From positions 309,753 to 373,752 of the forward strand of contig JAIXZX010000014.1 in assembly GCA_027489335.1 (NCBI GenBank): a stretch of DNA of 64,000 nucleotides. The letters run 5' to 3'. Both the position numbers and the translations under genes were made by a program. Positions 40,351 to 48,369 of this stretch are shown here, piece by piece (within the stretch, counting starts at the first letter, position 1; every line of letters starts with the position of its first letter). The notes below the pieces were generated by a model. That model was not told the origin of the DNA and made no database searches. It saw only the letters and a program-made list of their open reading frames with translations. The stretch comes from Caulobacteraceae bacterium. GTDB lineage: Bacteria; Pseudomonadota; Alphaproteobacteria; Caulobacterales; Caulobacteraceae.

Positions 40351-40620
40351 CTAGCGGCGGAGGCCGAGCACTTCGATGAGCGCCTGATAACGGTCGGCTT
40401 CCGACTTCTTCAGGTGATCGAGGAGCGACCGGCGCTGAGAGACGAGCTTGAGCAGGCCCCGACGCGAGTGGTTGTCCTTCTTGTGGGTCTTGAAGTGCTC
40501 GGTGAGGTTGACGATCCGTTCAGTCAGGATCGCGACCTGCACTTCGGCGCTTCCGGTGTCGCCCTCGCTACGGGCGTGGGTCTTGATGAGTTCGGCCTTG
40601 CGGTCCGGGGTAATCGACAT
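40351..40620 (-). CDS. rpsO: 30S ribosomal protein S15
   Basis: An 89-residue S15 ([20 protein letters not shown]) with the conserved [20 protein letters not shown] block that binds 16S rRNA helices 20-22. Length is standard for the family. ATG 40620 gives the family N-terminus; a longer in-frame extension has unrelated sequence. It lies between truB and pnp, the usual alphaproteobacterial order. Confidence 0.97.
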   Translation of the reverse strand: MSITPDRKAELIKTHARSEGDTGSAEVQVAILTERIVNLTEHFKTHKKDNHSRRGLLKLVSQRRSLLDHLKKSEADRYQALIEVLGLRR

Positions 40621-40634
40621 CGTGCATCTCCGCT

Positions 40635-41567
40635 CTATTCGAGATGAAAGACACGGGACGGCTCGAGCTTGCCGGCGCGCATCTCGCAGAGGGCCACCAT
40701 CACGCCACGACACATTGCCGAAACGGTTCGAGCGCCCGGCGCAAGCCCGGCTCTCAAGGTTTCGACCTGTCGGGGAACGAGAACGATCGACCGTCCCTGC
40801 TTAAGTCTGAAGGCGTCTTCGTCGGTCACGGCCAACGCCGGGATGTCGTCCAGCGCGGTCTCGACCGGAAGCAATGCCTCCGACTGCCGGGCCTTATGCC
40901 CCAATTCCTCAAGTAAATCCAGCCCGATCGCCCGGGCCTCGGTGAAGGCGCCCACCCGGGTGCGCCGCAGCGCGCTCACATGGGCTTCGGCTCCCAGCCG
41001 CAGGGCCAGATCGCGGACCACCGAGCGCACATAGGCGCCCTTGCCGCAGTCCATGATCAGCTCGATGTGGTCGGCGTCGGGGGTCTCCCCCACCGCCAGG
41101 CCATGGATCATGACGGGGCGCGCCTTCAGCTCCACCTCTTCGCCGGCCCTCGCCAGGTCATAGGCCCGTTCGCCGTCCACCTTGATGGCCGAATAGATCG
41201 GTGGGACCTGCATCACCTCGCCCTCGAACTCGTGCAGCACGGCCTTGACCTGCTCAGGCGTCGGCCGGACGTCGGAGCGGGCGGTGATCTCGCCTTCCCG
41301 GTCCAGCGTGGTGGTCGACGCGCCCCAGCAGATGGTGAAGCGGTAGCCCTTATCGGCCTCGACCATATAGGCCACCGTCTTTGTGGCCTCGCCCAGCGCC
41401 AGAGGCAGGACGCCGGTGGCCAGGGGGTCGAGGGTTCCGGCATGGCCGGCCTTCTGGGCGTTGAAGATCCTGCGGACCTTGCCCACCGCCTGGGTGGAGG
41501 TGAGGTCATAGGGCTTGTCCAGGCAGATCCAGCCGGACACCGCCTCACCCTTGCGCCGACGGCCCAT
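40635..41567 (-). CDS. truB: tRNA pseudouridine-55 synthase
   Basis: A 310-residue TruB that makes pseudouridine 55 in the T-loop of tRNAs. It shows the characteristic start [14 protein letters not shown], the catalytic [19 protein letters not shown] (Asp), the [17 protein letters not shown] motif and the [17 protein letters not shown] signature, with a C-terminal PUA-like domain. It starts three bases after the rbfA stop. Confidence 0.97.
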   Translation of the reverse strand: MGRRRKGEAVSGWICLDKPYDLTSTQAVGKVRRIFNAQKAGHAGTLDPLATGVLPLALGEATKTVAYMVEADKGYRFTICWGASTTTLDREGEITARSDVRPTPEQVKAVLHEFEGEVMQVPPIYSAIKVDGERAYDLARAGEEVELKARPVMIHGLAVGETPDADHIELIMDCGKGAYVRSVVRDLALRLGAEAHVSALRRTRVGAFTEARAIGLDLLEELGHKARQSEALLPVETALDDIPALAVTDEDAFRLKQGRSIVLVPRQVETLRAGLAPGARTVSAMCRGVMVALCEMRAGKLEPSRVFHLE

Positions 41568-41570
41568 GGC

Positions 41571-42014
41571 TCAGTCCTCTTCGGGGGCGTCGAGGTCCTG
41601 GCGGACCTTGGGATCGTCGAACAGCCGGCTCATCTGGTCAGCGGCGTCGAAGGTCTCATCGTGCAGGAACTTCAGCTCCGGGGTGGCGCGCAGCTCGATC
41701 ATCCGCCCCAGGCGGCCGCGGAAGAACTTGGACGCCCGGTTCATCGCCGCCACGACCTCGGTGGCGTTCTCGCCGCCCAGGGGCTGGATGAAGCAGACGG
41801 CGTGGCGCAGGTCGGGGCTGACGCGAACCTCGGTGATGGTGACCGGGTCGCCGGCCAGGGCCGGATCGTCCAGGTCCTCTTCCCGCATGATCTCCACCAG
41901 GGCGTGGCGGACCAGCTCGCCGGCCCGCAGCTGGCGCTGGCTGGGACCGCGAAGGGCCGGACGGGCGCCGGGCGTGCGCGAAGCCGGCGTGCGGGAGGGG
42001 GGACGGCGTTTCAT
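41571..42014 (-). CDS. rbfA: ribosome-binding factor A
   Basis: A 147-residue KH-like 30S maturation factor. After a basic, proline-rich N-terminal tail come QRQLRAGELVRHALVEIMRE, VTITEVRVSPDLRHAVCFI and RMIELRATPELKFLHDETFD, all typical of RbfA. Unlike the common nusA-infB-rbfA-truB arrangement, infB is not upstream here: the next gene is a dienelactone hydrolase. Confidence 0.95.
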   Translation of the reverse strand: MKRRPPSRTPASRTPGARPALRGPSQRQLRAGELVRHALVEIMREEDLDDPALAGDPVTITEVRVSPDLRHAVCFIQPLGGENATEVVAAMNRASKFFRGRLGRMIELRATPELKFLHDETFDAADQMSRLFDDPKVRQDLDAPEED

Positions 42015-42136
42015 GGCGAGGCTCTCGCAGGATCTGGCCTGGCCGGCGGCTCGAACGCCCGGCGCAGGGAAGGGCGCGCTTCTAGTGGTCAGGCCCCTGG
42101 AAGTCTAGGCCCGCGCCGCGGCGGCCGCCAGGGCGC

Positions 42137-42925
<789 letters not shown>

Positions 42926-42961
42926 GTCGCCTGTCCCCCGCGCGCCTTAGGGGAGACTAGC

Positions 42962-43477
42962 TCAGCGGCGCAGCATGTCGATCTCGCCCTCGAAGCCCGA
43001 CAGCCGCCAGACCCCCTCGGTCTCCGTGAAGATCAGCAGGCAGGGGCCGTCCTTCTCCCGGGTGGCGCACACCCGGCCGTCGTCCAGGGCCTTCAGCGAG
43101 CCGGCGATGGCCACGCGGCCCGGCAGGGGCTGGGCCGCGTCATAGCCGTAATATTCGGCCACGCCGCGGAACACCTGCGGGCGGACCAGCTGCTCGCTGG
43201 CGGCCTTGGCGATGGCCGGACCCAGCAGGGCGCCGAGCGCCCGCATCTCGTCATTGCCCCCGGCCCGGGCGGTCTCGGCGGCGATGCGCGCCTCGATCTG
43301 GGCCCGCAGGGCCTGGCGGTCCACATGGCGATCAAAGGTCGCCTCGTCGCCATCACGGATCGCGGTCAGCAGGGTGTGGACGTCGCCGGCCGCATCCAAC
43401 CGCTGAGCGCCGCCGGCGCAGGCGCTGAGCGTCAGGACGAGGGCCAGCGGGATCAGCAGGCGCAGGGGCTTCAACAT
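42962..43477 (-). CDS. lipoprotein, DUF2939-like
   Basis: A 171-residue protein with a lipoprotein signal (LLIPLALVLTLSAC, Cys at residue 20). The rest resembles DUF2939: HTLLTAIRDGDEATFDRHVDRQ, a central alanine-rich helix, and a C-terminal beta segment ending LSGFEGEIDMLRR. It is presumably membrane-anchored in the periplasm. It lies between the DUF167 and dienelactone hydrolase genes on the same strand. Confidence 0.75.
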   Translation of the reverse strand: MLKPLRLLIPLALVLTLSACAGGAQRLDAAGDVHTLLTAIRDGDEATFDRHVDRQALRAQIEARIAAETARAGGNDEMRALGALLGPAIAKAASEQLVRPQVFRGVAEYYGYDAAQPLPGRVAIAGSLKALDDGRVCATREKDGPCLLIFTETEGVWRLSGFEGEIDMLRR

Positions 43478-43510
43478 CGGGCATCCTCTTCGGCGATCAT
43501 CAGGATCGCC

Positions 43511-43789
43511 TCAAGGTGGCGATCCAAAGGCGCGGGCGATCTCTTCATCCCCCAGATCGGCGATTTCGACCAGCTTCAGCCGCGCGGTCTCGCCCGAGAC
43601 CAGGCTGATGCTGGAGCGTGGTCGCCCCAGCGCCTTGGCCAGAAAAGCGATCAGGGCGGCGTTGGCGGCCCCTTCAACCGGCGGGGCCGAAACGCGGATT
43701 TTCAGATAGGGCCGCCCGTCGGCGTCCAGGCCCCAGCCCTGAGCCGCGTCCCGCCCGCCTCGAGGCGTCAGCCGCACGGCCAGGCGCAT
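43511..43789 (-). CDS. DUF167 (YggU) family protein
   Basis: A 92-residue protein matching the DUF167/YggU family: RLTPRGGRDAAQGW, LKIRVSAPPVEGAANAALIAFLAKAL and ISLVSGETARLKLVEI. The function is unknown, but the gene is very often next to yggT, as here (15 bp from the YggT gene). Confidence 0.92.
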   Translation of the reverse strand: MRLAVRLTPRGGRDAAQGWGLDADGRPYLKIRVSAPPVEGAANAALIAFLAKALGRPRSSISLVSGETARLKLVEIADLGDEEIARAFGSPP

Positions 43790-43804
43790 GGCGGACCGAG
43801 CCGC

Positions 43805-44119
43805 CTAGACCAGCGGTGTGACCAGGGCGCGATAAAGCGCCGGCAGCAGGATGTCCTTCACCCCGATCAACACCAGGATGACGATGATCGGACTGATGTC
43901 GACGCCGCCCAGGGGCGGAATGATCCGCTGCACCGGACGCATCACCGGCGCGGTGACCGCCTCAAGCGCCCGGGCGATGTTGTAGACAAACTGGTTGCGC
44001 AGATTGATCACGTCGAAGGCCACGAGCCAGGACAGGATGGCGTTGATGATGATCGCGTAGATCAAGAGCTGGAGGATCGCCCCGATGATGAAGAAGACGA
44101 ACTCGAGGATGGCGGCCAT
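43805..44119 (-). CDS. YggT family membrane protein
   Basis: A 104-residue inner-membrane protein with two hydrophobic regions and the YggT motif NAILSWLVAFDVINLRNQFV, then PVMRPVQRIIPPLGGVDISP. YggT proteins are linked to osmotic stress and membrane processes, but the exact role is unclear. It is the first gene of yggT-yggU-lipoprotein-hydrolase, and is divergent from the tRNA gene. Confidence 0.92.
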   Translation of the reverse strand: MAAILEFVFFIIGAILQLLIYAIIINAILSWLVAFDVINLRNQFVYNIARALEAVTAPVMRPVQRIIPPLGGVDISPIIVILVLIGVKDILLPALYRALVTPLV

Positions 44120-44208
44120 GGGGAATCCCGATCTGACGTAAGCGCCGGTTCTAGCCGCGGGGCGTCCCCCCTGACAAGGCGGCGCTGCGCCCCGGCCCTT
44201 TGAGCCGC

Positions 44209-44237
44209 TTGACAGAAATCCGCCGCACGCCTAACTC
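44209..44237 (+). promoter_or_regulatory. tRNA-Ala promoter
   Basis: TTGACA (44209-44214, perfect -35) and TAACTC (44232-44237) are 17 bp apart. The -10 ends 12 bases before the mature tRNA. Confidence 0.65.
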
Positions 44238-44249
44238 CGCGCCTTCCTG

Positions 44250-44325
44250 GGGGCCGTAGCTCAGTTGGTAGAGCGCCTCGTTCGCAATGAGGAGGTCAGC
44301 GGTTCGATTCCGCTCGGCTCCACCA
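44250..44325 (+). tRNA. tRNA-Ala (anticodon CGC)
   Basis: A complete 76-nt cloverleaf. The acceptor arm pairs GGGGCCG with CGGCTCC, with one G-T pair. The D arm is GCTCAGTTGGTAGAGC. The anticodon stem CCTCG/TGAGG encloses TTCGCAA, with anticodon CGC at 44283-44285, reading GCG alanine codons. The T arm is AGCGG-TTCGATT-CCGCT. CCA is encoded at 44323-44325. Confidence 0.97.
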
Positions 44326-44431
44326 GGATTTCTCCCCGCACGGCGACGCTTAATGTGTTCAGCGCCACGGCGGTCGGAACCGTAGTCGGGTCCTGACGTT
44401 CTCCCAGCACACACAACTCTGGAGAGATGCC

Positions 44432-44500
44432 ATGAACTCGATCATCTACATTGTCGGTCTCGTTGTCGTCGTCGGCGCCGTGCTGGCCTTTGTATTCTGA
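44432..44500 (+). CDS. 22-residue membrane microprotein
   Basis: The frame encodes MNSIIYIVGLVVVVGAVLAF plus VF, a single hydrophobic helix. GGAGAG lies 6-7 bases before the ATG. Near-identical tiny proteins beginning MNSIIYIVGLVV are, as I recall, annotated in many alphaproteobacteria; the function is unknown. It lies between tRNA-Ala and a hairpin. Confidence 0.7.
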   Translation: MNSIIYIVGLVVVVGAVLAFVF

Positions 44501-44520
44501 GCCCTCAGTGCTGAACGCTT

Positions 44521-44561
44521 GAGTCGTCGCGGGGGCCGGTCATTGGGCCGCGCGACGACTC
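44521..44561 (+). terminator. hairpin after the microprotein gene
   Basis: GAGTCGTCGCG (44521-44531) and CGCGACGACTC (44551-44561) form a perfect 11-bp stem enclosing a further GGCC-containing partial stem. It lacks a T-tract, so termination is uncertain. Both arms contain GANTC. Confidence 0.55.
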
Positions 44562-44653
44562 CCGGCCCCGGCTGCTACCGGGGCGAGTATTATCCGAGAC
44601 CTATAATTCTGGCGGGCATGTCCCCTGCGACATCTTTCCCACCGCCGTCCTGG

Positions 44654-44669
44654 CTAAGGTCTGCTTAAC
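44654..44669. promoter_or_regulatory. CtrA box
   Basis: CTAA-GGTCTGC-TTAAC matches TTAA-N7-TTAAC at 8 of 9 defined positions. It lies 44 bases upstream of the 104-residue exported protein and in front of the chemoreceptor. Chemotaxis and motility genes are classic CtrA targets in Caulobacter. Confidence 0.55.
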
Positions 44670-44712
44670 CTAAAGCCCGCTACGTCTGATCCCCAAAATG
44701 GGGAGTTGATCC

Positions 44713-45027
44713 GTGGCGACGTGGTTACCAGCCGCCGGCCTTTGCTTTCTGAGCCTGATCGCCGCCCTGGTCTTGGGCGCCGCGCCGCGCCAGGCCAACG
44801 CCGCCGCCGCCATCTTCCCCCCCTGGTGGGACGCGCCCCGCGCCCTGGCCGCGGCTGATCGCGCTGGCGCTGTGACCGGCATTGGCGCTCAGCCCTTCAT
44901 CATCACCCTCACAGAACGCCCCGCCCCAGGCGCGGCGGACCGGAGTCTGGCTTCGGCCTTGCGCGCCCAAGGCGCCTGGCTGGTCGTCGATCCCGGTCTC
45001 GCCGGCCCGTGCACGCGGCCCAGCTGA
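44713..45027 (+). CDS. small membrane-anchored or exported protein of unknown function
   Basis: A 104-residue protein starting at GTG with GGGGAG seven bases upstream. Residues 1-28 are a signal peptide or anchor (LPAAGLCFLSLIAALVLGAA). The rest (AIFPPWWDAPRALAAADRAG...AQGAWLVVDPGLAGPC) is short and has no recognised domain. It ends 61 bp before the chemoreceptor and is probably in the same transcript. Confidence 0.6.
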   Translation: MATWLPAAGLCFLSLIAALVLGAAPRQANAAAAIFPPWWDAPRALAAADRAGAVTGIGAQPFIITLTERPAPGAADRSLASALRAQGAWLVVDPGLAGPCTRPS

Positions 45028-45088
45028 CCATGTCCGTAGCCATCCCTATTCCCGGCTTCGCCGCCGCCCTCCGCCAGAGCCGCTCATC

Positions 45089-46690
45089 ATGACCACCTCC
45101 CGCGCCCTTACCCTGGAAGATCAGCGGGCCTTCGGCCTGAAGGTCCTGAACGCCCTGATCTGCCTGTTCATCCCCCTGGTGGGACTGGCGGCCTTCCTGA
45201 ATAACGGCCCCTGGATAGGCCTCAGCGTGGCGGTGGCCGCCCTGGCCGGCGCATCCCTGCTGATGACCCGGGTCGGCGGCGCTACGGCGCGATTGACCCT
45301 CGGCGTCGCCCTGATGGGGGCGGTGTCTCTGCTGGTGGCCGCCTTCGCCGGCGCGCCCTGGCAAGTGGACATGCACATGGCCTATTTCGCAGCCCTGGCG
45401 ACCCTGATCGTCTTCTGCGACTGGCGCGCCATTGTGGCCGGCGCCGGAACCGTGGCCGTCCACCATCTGGTCCTCAGCTTTGTTCTGCCCGCGGCGGTGT
45501 TTCCGGGCGGCGGCGACATCGGCCGGGTCCTGGTCCATGCGGTGATCCTGGTGATCGAGGCCGCGGTCCTGGTCTGGGCCGCCCTGCGAATTCTGCAGAT
45601 GTTCGCCACCTCCACCACGGCTGTGGCCGAAGCGCAGGCCGCCCGCCAGACCGCGGAGGGCGCCACCCAGGCGGTGGAAGAGTCCCGCGCCGCCGAGGCG
45701 ATCGCCGCCCAGGAACGTCTGGACCTGCAGCAGGCGGTCGATGAGGAGCGCAAGGCCGTGGTCGAGGGCTTGGCCGCCGGTCTCGACAAGCTGGCGCAAG
45801 GGGTTCTGACCTATCGCATCAGCAAGGCCTTCACGCCGCAGTACGAGGCCCTCCGCCGCGACTTCAACAGCGCCGCCGAGCGGTTGCAGGACGCCCTGGG
45901 GGTCATTTCGCAGGCCGCCACCAATATGAGCGGCGGGGCCGGCGAGATCAGCCAGGCCGCCGACAATCTCTCCCGCCGCACCGAGCAGCAGGCCGCCGGC
46001 CTGGAGGAAACCGCCGCGGCCCTGGACGAGGTCACCGCCACGGTGCGCAAGTCCGCCGAGGGCGCCAAGGAGGCCGCCGAGGTGGTCGCCCGCTCCCGTC
46101 AGGACGCCCAGAAGGCCGGGCAGGTGGTGGGCGACGCCGTTCAGGCCATGAGCCAGATCGAAAAGTCCTCCGAACAGATCACCCAGATCATCGGCGTCAT
46201 CGACGAGATCGCCTTCCAGACGAACCTTCTGGCCCTGAACGCCGGGGTCGAGGCCGCCCGGGCCGGCGACGCTGGCCGCGGCTTCGCCGTGGTCGCCTCC
46301 GAGGTCCGGGCGCTGGCCCAGCGCTCGGCCGATGCGGCCAAGGAGATCAAGTCCCTGATCAGCGCCTCCTCGCAGCAGGTGGCCCAAGGGGTCGGCCTCG
46401 TGGGCCAGACCGGCGAAGCCCTGCAACGGATCGTCGCCCAGGTGGCGGAGATCGATGGCCTGGTCCGCGAGATCGCCGCCGGCGCCCAGGAACAGGCCAC
46501 CGGCCTGCACGAGGTGAACACCGCCGTGAACGACATGGACCGGGTCACCCAGCAGAACGCGGCCATGGTCGAGGAGACCACCGCGGCCAGCCACGCCCTG
46601 GCCAGCGAGGCCCGACTGTTGGCCGAAAGCGTCGCCCGCTTCGACATCGGGCGGCCCGGCAGCGCCGCTGCGCCCCGCCGCGCGGCCTGA
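45089..46690 (+). CDS. methyl-accepting chemotaxis protein with polytopic membrane sensor
   Basis: A 533-residue chemoreceptor. Instead of a periplasmic domain, it has about six N-terminal transmembrane helices (residues 20-180). These contain His-bearing segments VDMHMAYFAALATL and VAVHHLVLSFVLP and the acidic VIEAAVLVW. A helical linker leads to the MCP signalling domain with the tip IDEIAFQTNLLALNAGVEAARAG. There is no CheR/CheB-binding pentapeptide at the C-terminus. The ligand must be sensed in or at the membrane. I use ATG 45089, since upstream in-frame sequence is not conserved. No che genes are nearby. Confidence 0.93.
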   Translation: MTTSRALTLEDQRAFGLKVLNALICLFIPLVGLAAFLNNGPWIGLSVAVAALAGASLLMTRVGGATARLTLGVALMGAVSLLVAAFAGAPWQVDMHMAYFAALATLIVFCDWRAIVAGAGTVAVHHLVLSFVLPAAVFPGGGDIGRVLVHAVILVIEAAVLVWAALRILQMFATSTTAVAEAQAARQTAEGATQAVEESRAAEAIAAQERLDLQQAVDEERKAVVEGLAAGLDKLAQGVLTYRISKAFTPQYEALRRDFNSAAERLQDALGVISQAATNMSGGAGEISQAADNLSRRTEQQAAGLEETAAALDEVTATVRKSAEGAKEAAEVVARSRQDAQKAGQVVGDAVQAMSQIEKSSEQITQIIGVIDEIAFQTNLLALNAGVEAARAGDAGRGFAVVASEVRALAQRSADAAKEIKSLISASSQQVAQGVGLVGQTGEALQRIVAQVAEIDGLVREIAAGAQEQATGLHEVNTAVNDMDRVTQQNAAMVEETTAASHALASEARLLAESVARFDIGRPGSAAAPRRAA

Positions 46691-46728
46691 GGGAGACAGA
46701 CGCGCGCCTGATCCGATAAAGGGTCGGC

Positions 46729-48369
46729 ATGCTGTCTGCCTCTGCGACCCTTCGCCTGCGCGCGCGCTTCCGACTGGCCCTGGCCCAGGCCCGTCGCCTT
46801 CTGACGTCGGGCGCGGCGCCCCATACGGACGCTGATCGCCTCCAGATCGAGGCGGAGATCGCCGACGGCGCCCGGATCTCCGGCGGCTATTTCGCCCTGC
46901 TCTTCTGCTCCTGCGGCATTGCGGCGCTGGGACTTCTGCAATCCTCGGCCGCCGTGGTCATCGGCGCCATGCTGATCTCGCCCCTGATGGGCCCGATCAT
47001 GGGGATGGGCATGGGGGTGGCCAGGCTGGACGCCCGGGCCTTCGAACGGGCGGCGGTGGCGCTCGCCCTGGGGGCCGCGGTCTCGGTGGCCGCCTCGGCC
47101 CTGATCGTGTGGGCCTCGCCGCTGAAGGACGTGACGCCTGAGATTCTCGCCCGCACCCGGCCAACCCTCCTCGACCTCGTGGTGGCCATCCTGTCGGGGA
47201 TCGTCGGCGCCTATGTTCTGATCACCAAGCGGCCGGGCGTCGTGGCGGGCGTGGCCATCGCCACGGCCTTGATGCCGCCCCTGGCCGTGGTCGGCTACGG
47301 CTTGGCCACCGGGGCCTGGAACATGGCCGGCGGCGCCTTCCTGCTGTTCCTGACCAATGTGGTGGCCATCCTGGGAGCGGTGTTCGCTGTCGCCCGTCGC
47401 TATGGCTTCCAACCGGTGGTCCGCGGGCGCCGCCGTTGGGAGGAGATGGCCCTGGTGGCGACCCTGCTGCTGTTGTCCCTGCCGCTCGCGGTCTCCCTGC
47501 GCGACATCGTCGTCGAGGCCCGCGAAACCGCCCGGGTGCGCAGCGCCATCGAGGCGGCCTTCGAGTCCGGCGACCAGCACATCACCGACCTGCAGGTCCG
47601 CGCAGGCCCGTCGGGCGTGGAGCAGGTCCGCGCCGTGGTGGTCACCGGCCGGTTTCAGCGGGAGGCCGAACGCCAGGTGAGCCAGGCGATCGGCGGGCGT
47701 CCCGACGTACAGATCGAACAGATTCTCACCGCCGATGGCCTGCCCCGGGCCGACCCCAGCGGCGGCGCCCTGGCCAACCGGGCCCTGGCCACCTCCCGCA
47801 CCCTTCGCACGACGCCGGAGCAGAAGCTGCGGGACATGCTCACCGGGGTGGGCGTGGTGGAAAGCGTCCAATCGCCGGACGCAGGCCGGCTGCAGGCCGC
47901 CGTCCGCCTGAACCGTCCCGCCACACTGGACGACTATGCCGCCCTGGAGGCGGCCGCCCAGCGGTTCCTGCCGGAGGTTGCGCTGGAGCTGACCCCACCT
48001 TTCCTGGATCTGCCGGTCATCGCCTTCGAGGAGGGGCGCAGCACCCTCGACGTGAGCGCAGAGCGCCGGGTGGCCCTGATCGCCTGGGCGCTCAGCCGAT
48101 GGAACATTCAGGGGGCCGAAGTCGTTGGGTCGGCCAGCCCCGGACCTCGGGGGCCTAGGCCCCGGGATCTCCGTGTGGCGCAGGCCCGAGCGCAAGCCGT
48201 GGCCGATCGGCTGGAGGCCCTGGGCGTGCGCGACATTGAAATCAGAAGCGAGACGCCCGCCGTCTCGCCACAGGACCCCTCGGCCCTGTGGTTCGCTGCT
48301 GTGCGGCCCCTCGGCCTGGCCGGGGCGCAAGCCGCCGGGGCTGACGCCAGCCCAGAGGTCGCCCGATGA
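46729..48369 (+). CDS. DUF389 membrane protein fused to an OmpA-like domain
   Basis: A 546-residue protein. Residues 50-250 form the DUF389 polytopic membrane domain (GLLQSSAAVVIGAMLISPLM, GPIMGMGMGVARLD, IATALMPPLAVVGYGLATG). Residues 250-430 are a soluble region. Residues 440-525 resemble an OmpA-like peptidoglycan-binding domain (FEEGRSTLDVSAERRVALIA, VAQARAQAVADRLEALGV). The combination suggests a membrane protein tied to the cell wall. The stop overlaps the next ATG (ATGA at 48366-48369). The function of DUF389 is unknown. Confidence 0.85.
   Translation: MLSASATLRLRARFRLALAQARRLLTSGAAPHTDADRLQIEAEIADGARISGGYFALLFCSCGIAALGLLQSSAAVVIGAMLISPLMGPIMGMGMGVARLDARAFERAAVALALGAAVSVAASALIVWASPLKDVTPEILARTRPTLLDLVVAILSGIVGAYVLITKRPGVVAGVAIATALMPPLAVVGYGLATGAWNMAGGAFLLFLTNVVAILGAVFAVARRYGFQPVVRGRRRWEEMALVATLLLLSLPLAVSLRDIVVEARETARVRSAIEAAFESGDQHITDLQVRAGPSGVEQVRAVVVTGRFQREAERQVSQAIGGRPDVQIEQILTADGLPRADPSGGALANRALATSRTLRTTPEQKLRDMLTGVGVVESVQSPDAGRLQAAVRLNRPATLDDYAALEAAAQRFLPEVALELTPPFLDLPVIAFEEGRSTLDVSAERRVALIAWALSRWNIQGAEVVGSASPGPRGPRPRDLRVAQARAQAVADRLEALGVRDIEIRSETPAVSPQDPSALWFAAVRPLGLAGAQAAGADASPEVAR

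Noticed and set aside
44151..44414. Minus-strand open frame containing RNRTADLLIANEALYQLSYG
   Set aside because: It is the antisense translation of tRNA-Ala, a well-known false protein in databases.
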